From Syngnathus acus (taxonomy: Eukaryota > Chordata > Actinopteri > Syngnathiformes > Syngnathidae): a DNA stretch of 64,000 nt. The notes beneath the pieces are model-generated. The model was not told where the DNA came from and made no database searches. It worked only from the letters and a program-made list of their open reading frames with translations. The translations under genes were made by a program, and so were the position numbers. Where the stretch lies: assembly GCF_901709675.1 (NCBI RefSeq), contig NC_051093.1, positions 9,992,053 through 10,056,052 of the forward strand, written 5' to 3'. Shown piece after piece: positions 1 to 11,090 of the stretch (the first letter of the stretch is position 1; each line of letters opens with the position of its first letter).

Positions 1-1050
1 AGATGTCGGCCATGTTGTCTCGACGAGCTTGATGGGCGGTCAGGGCAGCTCTGGTGGCTCCGCCCGCTACGCCCACCACAGCCTGAAGAGGTAAGAAAAG
101 TAAAACCACATTTCACACACATAAATCAAACGGTCACAGCCATTTTACATTCTCGACTTCCGTATTTACCTTGAAAAGGCCTGACGTGCACGCAATTAAG
201 GTGAACCAGGCCGGGAAGAACGGTGCCAGTATTTCCATGAACATGGCGAAGTCATTGAGAATGTCTGCAAAAAGCCTTGACAAACATTGAGACTGTCTTA
301 GTCGGTCGGGGAGATCGTCATAAAACATTTGAGTCCTGAGCCTACCTCCATTTCTTGGCCTCAGAGTCCAACTTGTTCCTAAGACAGACGCACCATTAAC
401 AAAGATTACCCTAGTCCTTTTTCCACCTCTGACTGAAAGGCGCAGTGCTGAGATGTACCCTTTTAACCAGGCAAAGACGATCCTTCCCAACATGCCGGTT
501 CCATCTAAGAGGAAACACATTACGATGGAAAGGAAGGTGTCAATATAATACAAGCATTGTATTGACCTCTTAGCAGCCAGGTGACTGTGGCCGCAGCGAC
601 TGTGGCTTCCTGCTTTCCCACACCGACGCCTCTGAGGGACGCCTGGGTGGCCAGTGTTCCTGACAGAGAGCTCGAGAAGGCCTGAGGAGATGGACGATGA
701 TGTTGATCATTGATCCCAATTTCGCTATCAATACTAATAAATGTGTACCTGCACAGTATCCCAAAACTGGTACTGCAAGTAGTCTCCACTCACACTCTCT
801 GGATAGCCTTGAGGCAGAAATACGCTCTGAATGGAATGAAGGAAAAATGAAGAAGTCAAGCAAAATGTCATAAAACCATCGAGTTCTCGTGAGGCTTCCG
901 TACTTTAAAAAGCCCCCCAAATGAATTTCCTCTCGATTCATCTTCCCTGCCGTCCCTTCTGCTCTCCATGGCTCCGTCCTTTGCAACGTAGTGCCACGAC
1001 TCGCCACTGCCGTACCTCTCGGTGGCGAAAAGAGCACCGCAGTCCTCCAT
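1..1050 (-). CDS. rusf1: RUS family member 1 (RUS1/DUF647 protein), 5' part only
   Basis: Coding exons on the minus strand, in transcript order: 904-1050, 749-826, 567-681, 459-504, 346-378, 170-275 and 1-82, the last running off the window edge. The ATG is at 1050-1048; it is chosen because the downstream GSGE motif lines up with the N-terminus of known RUSF1. The decoded protein shows FLPQGYP, WDTVQAFSSSLSG, GVGVGKQEATVAAATVTWLLRD, GMLGRIVFAWLKG, KLDSEAKKWRLFADILND and GGATRAALTAHQARRDNMAD, all diagnostic of the RUS1 (DUF647) domain. Every junction keeps phase with GT-AG borders. The family is membrane-associated and poorly characterised; plant relatives act in UV-B sensing and vitamin B6 homeostasis. 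The 33-bp and 46-bp exons are unusually short. The C-terminal half lies outside the window. Confidence 0.93.
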
Positions 1051-3422
1051 TTCTGCTTTTACGCAAAAGAAGAACGCTGCACTGTCCAATTTTATGTCAC
1101 GCGATATATAGCCCGAAAAGATAACCACGAGTTGCTTTGCTAAACACAATAAATTCAACTAGATTATTTTATTCTCATGCAGCAATTTGACAGGATTCCT
1201 TGAGTCTTGAACTTGTTTACAGCACAAGATCGCCACGTCGGGAAGCTTCTTTTCCCCCCTCCCGTGTTTTCTTCCGCATTTTATTACATGAAGCTTCCTA
1301 ATTGGTGCGTTGAAGATCGGGGCGAGCTTTGATGACGTCATTAGACAGCGGTCACCAATGTCTTATGAAACGAACAAGTAAAACAAATATATACATATTA
1401 TGGTTTATTACTCATCACAAATGTCATCATTTTCATCAATTAAATACATCACGTCAATGTGAAGGAATGAATTCAATTAGCTAGAACATCGTCAATTAAT
1501 TCACTTTCACCAGAGTGAGAGTGATTTGTAAACTCAAAAACACAACATTAAAAAAAAAAAAAAAGACCAACAGCCTTGTAAATATTTTCATGTGTGGAAC
1601 TCGTTTTCCAGATCAGAAATGCATAAAGGACCCAACGGAAATGCACTTCTTCTTTTCAAGTCCACACCTGGTAACCATGGTGACATATTGCGAAATTGGC
1701 GTCCAGTTATAGTTTGCATAGAAGCGTTCAGGGTCAACGCTACGTGTGTGCGCATGGGATTAGGAGTGTGTTGGCATGGGAGGGAGGACACGTTAGGTAC
1801 ACAAAAATCCTTCACGACAACAACAACAATTACAACAAGAGGACGATGACGAAAAGGGAGTCAGTGTTGCTCGTCCTGCCTGCACTGATGGGCCGTTGTC
1901 ATGGCAACGAGTTAAGAGTCCACAGATACATCACGAGAAGCAGGAAGTAAAGAGCTTCCGCTCCCAAAACTAACTCCACAACTTGACACGGATAAATGAT
2001 GACGTGCAACAACCTTCCAGTCAACCAGGCGTCCGACAACTCTCTTAGAAAAATAATAACATTAATATTAATAATCATTATATACTATATTTGATTAAAT
2101 TAACCACTTTATACATAAATACATCAAAAGGTGAGAGGTTAATGCTACGTGGGCACAACGGCCACCTCACGCTCAAGTAAAAAAAAAAAAAAAAAATGTG
2201 GGGAAACCTGCCCAGAAACAAGCTTGACAGGAAATATTTTTCCAAACTACGACAAGTGCAAAGATTATCCTTCATTGTCTTCCGATCACATTCTGACACT
2301 TGGATAAATAAAATTCATATTAGTTTTTAAGTAACACTCATTGGTCTAATTTTTACAAAGGAGGATCAAGGACACACTCACAAGAAAAAATAGATAGACT
2401 ACGAGAAGTCTTTTCTGTCTTCAAAGACATCCATTTGAGGGAAAACCTAGGCTAAAGTCGGATTTTTACTAGAATAAAGTCCTTCATTTTTGATCGGCAA
2501 AAAACAACAGAAGCCAATAAAAAAAAAGGGGGGGGGGGGGGGAAAAGTCATTTTTGAGTTGTAAGTTGTAAAGAAAAACATTGCGATCATACTGCACAAT
2601 GTATAATGAGGATCAATTTGTATTTTTAATCTGAAAGAATGACACTTGTAGTATTTTGACTTCTCACCTTAAAAACAAAAGACTATTCTCATGGCACATG
2701 ATTTTTCTATGCCACGTGTCCCTAATCCTCCAAGGTGCACGTCCAACACTGCTGTTGAATGAATTTACCAATGAAATACCTCTTTCAGGTGTAAGCACTG
2801 AGGCCTAAACTACAAACTATTAGATTGTATTTTTAAAAAGTCCCACTCGTTTGATTGAGTTAAAAACACACAAAAAGCACCACTACAGGGTTCCAATACT
2901 CTCCATCGCCAGCAGCAGGGGGAGGAGGCCCGCATAGCGCAGTAACGCAACGCTACTAAGGCACGCTCGCAATACAACAGCCAATAAAACAGCTCGGTGG
3001 TTGGTTTTCTGGAGACTGGATGTGATCATCATCCAACTGAACGTCTTTGGAGGCGCTGCTTTGATTCTAATTATTACTATGTACATCTTCTGTGGTTTGT
3101 CATTGTTAAAAGAATAACGTTATGATGAGAAAAGTGGAGCGAACGAGAGATGGCATCCTCGCTCGTTTGACAGATGGATGGATGGATGGATGGATGGATG
3201 GATGCCGCCCCATCCAGGAAGTCTTTTAGCTTCTTAGCATAATTGTCACAATAGTAACAAAAATGTTAATGTGCTTGCAAATTTCTCAGTCATCCAGGTG
3301 AAAGGATGAATCGAAGCAAATGGACTGAATTGTTATTTTTGCTGCTTTCCTTCAAAAACGAGTTTGACAATTGTGCTACGAGGCTAACAGTTTTAATCCG
3401 TCTCCAAAGAAAACCCAATTGC
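1051..3422. other. Intergenic: rusf1 5' flank and tbc1d10b 3' flank
   Basis: No exon with homology or phase support was found. About 1051-1340 should hold the rusf1 5' UTR and promoter. The rest is AT-rich, with A runs near 1549-1564 and 2177-2196 and a G run near 2528-2542. The part near 3422 should include the tbc1d10b 3' UTR, but I see no clear AATAAA on that strand. The short open frames here have no recognisable content. Confidence 0.6.
3173..3204. repeat. (GATG)n microsatellite
   Basis: About eight head-to-tail GATG units in the tbc1d10b 3' flank. Confidence 0.95.
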
Positions 3423-6400
3423 TTACTCAGCCTCCTTTTTCTTTTCATGCTCCGACGAGGTGGAATCTTTGGCTGCGGCGGCGGCGGCGGCCGCCCTGTT
3501 TTTGCCATGGTCCGGCCCCGGTCCCGCCGCACCTTTGTCCTTCTTTTTTCCCACCTTTTTCTTCTCTTTCTCCATCCGCTCCTTCTCCTTCTTGAGTCTC
3601 TCCTTCTCTGCCTTGTCCTTGTCCTTCTTTTCCTTCAGCCGCTTCTTCTCATCGTCGCGCTCCTTCTTTTTGTCTTCCTTGCTCTTCTTCTTCTTGCGGC
3701 CGTCCTCCTCCACTCGGGGGGGCGTGGCCAGCGGGGACTCGGCCGCCCCCTTGTTGCTGCCGTCGTCGGCGCCCGGCATCAGGGGCGTGTTGTTGGCGGT
3801 GGGTGAGGGGATGGTGGGTGTAATCTGCTCCGAGACCACCCTCGGGGAGGGAGATAAAGCGTTGGGCGTCGGTGCGCTTTGACCGCTTCGTGGACCGCTC
3901 CCCACGAGGGGGCTCTGGACTTGTGGCGCCCTTTGCGCCGCCCCAGGAGGAATGGGCGGCTTCTGACTGCCGGCGGCTGGGGGAGATTGCGGCCGTGCGG
4001 CGTCAGAAAAGGAGGGCCCCGAAAAGGAGCTCTTCTTGCCGGGCGAGTGGAATGGGTTTCTGGACTTGCGGAAGCCCGGGAGCGAGAGCAGGGAGGACGA
4101 GGCCCGCAGGGGGCCCGGCGGCGGGACGCTGCTGGCCAGAAAGGAAAAGCTGCCCCCTGAGCTGATGGCGGCGGCGCGACGCTTGTGTTCAAAGATGGCT
4201 CGGGTGCCGTGCAGGCGGCGGCCTGGCTGGTGAGTCAGCTCCCCTCGGGACTCGCGCCATTTCCTCACCTGAACGGTGCACTCGCGCTCAATCAGCGCCT
4301 CCGTCACCTGGAGAAGGATCACCTGGATGACAAGAGAAGAAGCCTTTGAGAGAAAGAAGAGGACTGAGACAGTGGGTGTCGGCTGTGCATATTCTGGCCA
4401 CCAGAGGGCAGTCAAATACAAAGACAGAATAAATGCAAAGAGTTCACCGAAAAGGTTCTTTTGTTTTGTTTTGTTGGCTGTGCATCTGCGAATGGTCAGA
4501 AAGGTACTGGCTGCGTTTCCAGTCAAGAACAACCCTGCAAAGAGGAACTCCGCACCTCCTGCACCAGGCTATCCTCCCCGATGGTGTCTGGCGAGATGCC
4601 CCTGAGCCGCTCCATGGTTTCATACATGCCCTGCACCTCCCGCAGTTTGTCCACCGAGCCCAACATCTGCTTGAGCAGCACCAGGCCCACGCGGAAAATT
4701 ATTTTCACACCTAGACGAGACCATCAAATTCCACAAAGTTAAAAAAAAAAATCAGCAGCTTGCACCACAGGAATACAATGTGAAATGTGTCAAGACGACT
4801 CATATTTGGTACCTTCGCAGAAGAACATGTCCCATACGCGCAGCACGCAGGCCCAAGGCAGCGTGCGCGAGAAGATGCACATGAACCACTCGGTCATGTA
4901 GAGGATGGGGTCGATCTTGAACTTCTTCAGGTGTCTGTAAGCCATGGGACACGTGCGGCGCAGCAGCGAGAAAAAGATCTCGCCGTCCAGCTGGATGGCT
5001 TCCTGAAGGGGGGGGGGGTATAACATAACAACGAGTCGGCAAAAGAAGACGACATTGAAAATATTTGCCATTTTTCACATGTCCTGAGTGTTGTTAGTCA
5101 CCTACATAAATGTTGAACAGAGGCTGTGATTTACCCAAGTCAAATTCCTTGTTTGGCACGCTCAAACATGGCGAATCAAAACTCTTAAAATGGAGGTTTT
5201 CGACAAACTCACCAGCCCGGCACTGTAGTAGCCCGGGAGAAACTTCTCGCAGATCTGCACCAGGCACCAGAAGGCTTGCTGGGGATCACAAGTGCACACA
5301 TGCATCACTGTCGGCCATCTTGTGACGAGGCGCACGATGGAAATAGGTCCGAAATCATCCAGAATGCCGACTAACCTCGGCGGGCATGTGCATGAGGAGC
5401 ACGGCAGCCACGGGAGCCTGCGCCTGGCAGTAGCCCTCGTCAGGTCGGTAGATGGTGTAGGCCTTCAAAATGCGGTAGAGATCTTGTTGCCTGCCGACCC
5501 ACAACATTGTCAACGGCGCAAGGCGCAAGCAAGCAAGCAATCAATCGATTCTGACCCGTGGCCTCCGCGCGCAGCAAACATCTCGTGGAAGGGAAACTGC
5601 CTGTGAAGATCTTTCTCGATGATGTCCAACCACTTGGCCTCTCCCGGCTCTCGCTCCAGCTCCTGCGCGCAAGGCAAAAGCAGTCAGTAGTTTCAGAAGT
5701 GCTTCCGATGGCGCAAAGGAAGTCGATACAAAGGCCCGGCCGGCCGGGGAGATGACTCCAGCTCTGACAGGCGGGATTAGGTGGCGTGATAAGAAGCTTA
5801 TGGCTTCCTGCGCCCCCCCCCCTCCCGCAGACGCCTCGACCGCAACTTCCCTTTACCAGCCTGTCACTGACACACTCGGTGGTGCCATTTTCCCTTCTAA
5901 CGCAGTTTCTATGGCTAGCGTAGAGCCGTGATTAGATGGCGAAATGGAGTTGTCACAACACGCTCATATTGCTGATTGTGCAGTCCTTTGGGCCGTGTGT
6001 GTGCTTTTGGTGATTCGTGACACGGTGTATTCTACGGTACCTCAAACTTGCCAGGGTTGGCATCCAGCAGCTCCTGGCTGTTGGACAGCAGCTGCCAGGC
6101 TTTGGAGCGGAGAGATGACGGGATCCCTTTGCGGCAGCGCAGCTTTATCTGCGACGTGACAAAAGCGCACATTATTTTCACTTGACTAACGTTAGTATCG
6201 CTCGCTATCATGATTCCGATGGCTCCCGTGACAACTTCAAGTGTACCTTCTGGAAGCGATGTTTGACCCACTTGTCCCAGTTGTTGAACATGTCCAGCCA
6301 TTTCATCTCCCTCTGTCGGGCCACCTCCACTCGCACGTCCTTGTCGCTGAAACAACGAACGATACAGCAACAGCACCATGACACTATAGCCCATACGAGC

Positions 6401-7717
6401 GTGCGTAGTCATAAAAGGCGGTCGAGCGGAGGAGAAATTAGCTCATCGAGAGGGCCGCCGACAGCTTCTGACATCGAGGTCAGTGCGTGGGAATGAGTCA
6501 CAAACACGCAGCAGCAGGTGAGTCACAGCAAAGGCAGCTTCATAAGGAAGCAGCAGGAAAAAGATGGCGAGGCAAAGCGATGACGCCAACGAGCGCATCC
6601 ATTGCCACTCGGGGACAGAAAATCAGAGTGTGTGACAATACTTTGATAAAAGTTGAACTGACCTCCCCTCGCTGAACTGGTTGCCGCCCAGGAAGCCGTA
6701 CTTGTCGGTGCGCCTCACCGCCAAGCCGTTGATCTCCGAGTCGGAGCCCAGCGAACTGCCGTCGTCCCCGATGCCCGACAGCGACTCCAGCGTCCCTGAC
6801 ATCAAGCTAGCGGACTCCAGGTAGCTGAGGGTGTCGGGGGCCGGCCGCTGGGGAAAGCTGGGCTCTTGGATGAGCGGCAATGTGGGGCTGGAGTGCCCCG
6901 CCCTTGGTGGCAGGGTGCAGGGTGGGCCAGGTTCTTGAATGAGCGGCACTGTGGGGCCGGGGTGAGGTACCGGGGGACTGGGGTGCCCCGCCCGTGGAGG
7001 CGGGCTACAGGGCGGCTGTGCTTTGATGGGACTTTGAGGCTTTGGGTACACAGGTGGGGGAGGACTCTTGGGGGCTTGCTGTGGTTTCTGCGCCACTGGT
7101 GCAGCGACTGGGGGTGCAGCGACTGGGGGGGCAGCGACTGGGGGTGCCGCGACTGGGGGTGCCGCGACTTCGGTGGCCGCGACTGGGGGTGCCGCGACTG
7201 GGGGTGCCGCGACCGGGGGTGCCGCGACCGGGGGTGCCGCGACCGGGGGTGCCGCGACTGGGGGTGCCGCAACTGGGGGTGCCGCGACTGGGGGTGCCGC
7301 GACTGGGGGTGCCACGACTGGGGGTGCCACGACTGGGGGCGCCGCGACCAGGGGTCCTGCGATCGGGGGAGCCGCAACCGTGGGAGCCGCGACTGGGGGC
7401 ACCACAGGGACATCCTTCGTAGCAGGGGGAGGAGGGTTGTGGGTGATGTGCACGCTGGGGTAAAGGTTAGGACCCGGAGTGAGGTCAGGGGAAAGGGATG
7501 CCTGTTGCGGCACATCTGCTTCAACGGGAGCATCGGGCCCCGCCACTTCCTCTTTCTGGGGGGTGTCGGCAGATGACAAACCCTGCGGCACAGCGCGAGT
7601 GTTTCGGATTAAATTCACGTCATTGCAGAGAGAAGATTTGGATGCCACCGAGGCAGAAGGAGCGTGGCCGTCAACCGAGGTGGGCGGCGGCGACGATAAG
7701 GCGGAAAGTTCGGCCAT
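3423..7717 (-). CDS. tbc1d10b: TBC1 domain family member 10B (EPI64B-type Rab GTPase-activating protein)
   Basis: Nine exons on the minus strand: 6663-7717, 6247-6346, 6041-6148, 5556-5662, 5376-5490, 5213-5278, 4813-5002, 4556-4710 and 3423-4307. They total 2781 nt, 926 aa; human TBC1D10B is about 808. The ATG at 7717 opens [12 protein letters not shown], followed by a long Pro/Ala-rich N-terminus with a VAAPP repeat. The TBC core is textbook: [24 protein letters not shown], the arginine-finger segment [18 protein letters not shown], the glutamine finger in [18 protein letters not shown], then [30 protein letters not shown] and [10 protein letters not shown]. The last exon adds [19 protein letters not shown] and a highly charged Lys/Glu tail ending EHEKKKEAE. 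Family knowledge: EPI64 proteins act on Rab27/Rab35-type GTPases and bind EBP50. Orthology to 10B rather than 10A or 10C rests on the N-terminal extension and on neighbours mylpf and cd2bp2. Confidence 0.95.
4398..4411 (+). promoter_or_regulatory. Candidate CTCF-binding core
   Basis: The 14 bases CCACCAGAGGGCAG match the vertebrate CTCF core (CCASYAGRKGGCRS) at every position. The site lies in the last tbc1d10b intron. Binding is inferred from sequence only. Weaker matches occur on the minus strand near 10395 and 27480. Confidence 0.45.
7095..7412 (-). repeat. tbc1d10b: Coding 15-bp minisatellite (VAAPP repeat) in tbc1d10b
   Basis: A GC-rich tandem array with a 15-bp unit, read on the minus strand as about twenty VAAPP-type pentapeptides with variants [10 protein letters not shown] and VAATE. 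It lies wholly within the first coding exon and stays in frame. Units differ mostly by synonymous or single-base changes, typical of slippage or unequal exchange. Long open frames on the plus strand here (GAATG repeats) are a by-product of the 3n periodicity. Confidence 0.93.
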
Positions 7718-10053
7718 GTTGGGACGAGGGCTCTCCTGCAACATGGGTGCACAATTTGCAACAATGAATTGGCGAATAAACATCAAGAGATCATACCAAC
7801 TGTCTTAAGTCAAGATCGCAAATACAGCTCAGTAATCAAATGATTACACTGTTACAACATTTGCACTGTTTTGTTACATTGTCAACGAGTGACACAGCAC
7901 AGGCGTAGTATGACTTTTTTTTTTTCCCAACAAATTACTTCTGATATTTTGTTTTTTGACTGCAGATCATTTGTTGATTTCTATGATGCAAGCAAGTTGG
8001 CATTTTTCAAACTGGCTGTAAGAGCGATAGCATTAAATATTCCTAACTGGCAAGAGGAGTGATTGCATTCATCATGTGACACACATTGTGCAAGGCTGGA
8101 GATTTATTTATACTGGATTACTTGCATTTGTTTCTGGTCTTTCTGTTTATTTCAATTGTACAAGACGTGGGTTTCATGAATAACTGGAGTCAGGAGGGTG
8201 TGCATTAATCATGAAACGCACAGGGTGCCATTTATTTATTTATTCATTCATTCATGTTTATCATAGTATTTGTTTCTACTGTACACAAATGATAAGCAAC
8301 GAATTCAATGAAATGATTATTCTTGTCAGGCATACCTGTTCATCTAAATACACGCACGCTCTCAAATCAGATAGTAAGTTGTCCTCTCAAACATAACAAT
8401 ACAACAATAGATGCCAGGCAGCATTTCCTCTTATGCAAGGCAGGATCTTATAAATAGAAAGGATGTAATGAGTAATTCCACTTTGTAGCAGACTGCCTGC
8501 CAGTGCACTGCGCAAGTCGCATGACCAGAGTAACATCTTCTGCACGAGTGCTCTTAAATTAATCATGCGTGTCAAGCGTTTCAAAATAACACAGCACTTA
8601 TCACCAGGGCGCTGATCCGCTATTCTGCTGATCGTGCAGTGCAGTGCGGAGCGGAGCCTACATGCTAAGCTAACAAACACTTTCAAAGGGGCCCCCCAGT
8701 GGGAGGTCTGGCCGCACAACAAGAAAGATTTACGCGCGGCTAATTGGCTAACGCGCATCCAACGTGCCAGGAGGCCCGGCCGGCCGGGCCGATCAGGTTC
8801 CGCGGCCTCGGAGACTCGGCTCGGCTTGGCTCGCCCCGGTCGCTCGCTCGCTCGCCCCCCACCCTACGTCAAAAGCTCAACTCACCCACGCCCGGCGTTG
8901 TCACTGCGATGAGTACGCCCGGGTGTCCAGAGGGTTCCTGGGCGCGCGTTGGCCCGCCACAGCGACGGCTCCTCCGCCAGGCTCCTCGGCGGAGAGGAAA
9001 GGAAAACTGCGGGGAGGCGACACGCCGGAGCGATGGCGATGATGAGGACGCTCGGCGGTTGCGGCTGCGGGTGGTGGTGGTGATGGTGGTAGCGGGTGGT
9101 GTTGCGTTCGCCAGCTAGCGTAGCAGCTAGTTATTAGCTTCTCCTAGCAGCAGCAGCAGCAGCCGTCCGTCTGTGTTAGCATTGCTTGCTAGCCCGCGTT
9201 ACCTCGTCGACCCTTTCCCAAGAGCAACGTGCTCATCGGTTGTTTTTATTCCCACAGCCATACAAAGCGAAATAAACGACTTCTTTTGTTTAATTCATCC
9301 AAGTTAGGCACCACGGGTACATCCTCTGCCAGCCGCCCGCATTTCCGACTGACAGCTCCGTACGTGCGCGTTCGTGGAGACAAGGACGCGCACGCAGCGC
9401 GCGTCGCGCCCATCAGATGCGTTTTGGTTATTAAATTTAAAAAAATTCACCACGACAAACCATCGGACGCTACAACAAATATTTGTTTTCGATTTAATAC
9501 TTTTAAATCGCTAACAAACTTACGGAGAGCAGGCGGACTGATGACGTCATTACGCCACTATGCTGCACCTAATGGGTCTGATCGACAGACGGCGCCAAAT
9601 TCTACCTATTTCAGCCAGTTGGCCGACTTTATATTCATCCATCCATCCATCCATCCATCCAACATTGCTTATTTGTACAGCAAAGCAGTTAATAATGAGG
9701 CTATTTTTTCATTCGCCAGGTCTTTGTCTATATTATATTTATATACTTTTGATTTATATTGTATTATATTTAAAAAATAATGATGAAGCAGCTTTATTTC
9801 TGATATATAAAGTTTGGGGTTTAAATCTGGGCTACAGCATTGAATATAATGTGGCTGGTCTCTCCACGCATTGTTGTGAAGCATGTAGATGTTGTGATGG
9901 TCTCCATGGAAAAACCTCAGAATGGAACAAAAGAGAAGGCGTGCCTGCTGACCAACACTAAGAGGGAACTCCCAAAGATGAAGGGCCAAGATCATGGAAT
10001 CCCAAAAGAAACAAGACACACCAAACACAATTAATAGAATATATTAAATCAAC
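7718..10053. other. tbc1d10b 5' region with CpG-rich promoter, then hsd3b7 downstream flank
   Basis: 7718-7738 continues the first tbc1d10b coding exon as 5' UTR, with a CAG acceptor just upstream. A GC- and CpG-rich block at about 8760-9110, followed by a short CAG run near 9148-9163, is the likely tbc1d10b promoter and first noncoding exon. The exact start site is not visible. 9637-9661 is (ATCC)n. 7800-8600 and 9200-10050 are AT-rich with no supported gene. Confidence 0.55.
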
Positions 10054-10059
10054 TTTATT
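10054..10059 (-). terminator. hsd3b7: hsd3b7 poly(A) signal
   Basis: TTTATT on the plus strand reads AATAAA for hsd3b7, about 525 nt past its stop codon. The interval 10060-10584 is then the 3' UTR; it holds no other feature apart from a run of G just below the stop. Confidence 0.6.
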
Positions 10060-10584
10060 TGAGACTTAAAAAGTCAAACTGTTACTGGGGAAAAATAGAA
10101 TTTCTTAAATTGAGAAGTGCAAAATAATATAATCTCACATGAAAAGACATGTGGCTGTTGCTTGCAAATTGTTTTTACATTTGTCATACTTGTTAATCAT
10201 TATAATCAATTTGATATCTTCAAAATACAACACAAAAACGTTGAAAAATAACAGGGTCCCGTCTTGTAATCCCACAGTTTGCTATTGTCGAATTGTCTGA
10301 CTCCACGGACACATCAAACTTGACTGAAATACTCCGCAGGCAAGCGTTTAGTGTTGAAGTTACTATTTTCACGCAGTGGCATATTACCATCGCCGCCACC
10401 TTGTGGATGGGAAGATACTTCGAGAATCTTTATGGCCACATTTCAGTCTTCTTCAACACTGAGGCCTGTGTGTTTGTTTCTGTTGACCAAACTTGATCAA
10501 GTGAAGGATGAATCTTTGGTGTTTTATTGCCCCCTGTTAGTGTGAGGTACAAAATACTGTAGCGGCACGAGGGGGGGGGGGGGA

Positions 10585-11051
10585 TTAGGTGTTTTTTGGG
10601 TCCTCCAGGGGGAAGGTGTCCACCCATTTCTGGGTGCGCTCCCGACACTGGTCCCAGTCGTACAGCGGGCGGTACTGGAAGTGGCGCAGCGCTTTGTCCG
10701 TGCCCACGGTGAAGGAGGTGATGGCCACGGCCAGGGTGTAGCTGTTGAGGAGGGGCGCAAAGTTGCAGAAGGGCGTCAGGAGCCAGCGCAGGACGTCGTT
10801 GAGCACGGCCAGGAACCACAGCAGCAACAGCGGCATGCGCACGCGGCGGAACTTGAAGGTGGACAGGAAGAGCATGTTGAAGTTCTCGTAGCTCTTGTAG
10901 GGCGAGTCGTCGTAGCAGAAGAAGGCCTCGCCGCCCACGGTCTGCGGACGCTCGCGCAGGGCCCGGGCGGCCAGCACGTGCATCCACGCCACGTTGCCTG
11001 CGCAGAGCGGGGACGTCGTTAGCTGGGCCAGCTTAGTCATTTCGATCATTT

Positions 11052-11090
<39 letters not shown>

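Noticed and set aside
6866-7576. Long plus-strand frames with GAATG or CRDWG-type repeats
   Set aside because: They are the antisense image of the VAAPP-coding minisatellite in tbc1d10b.
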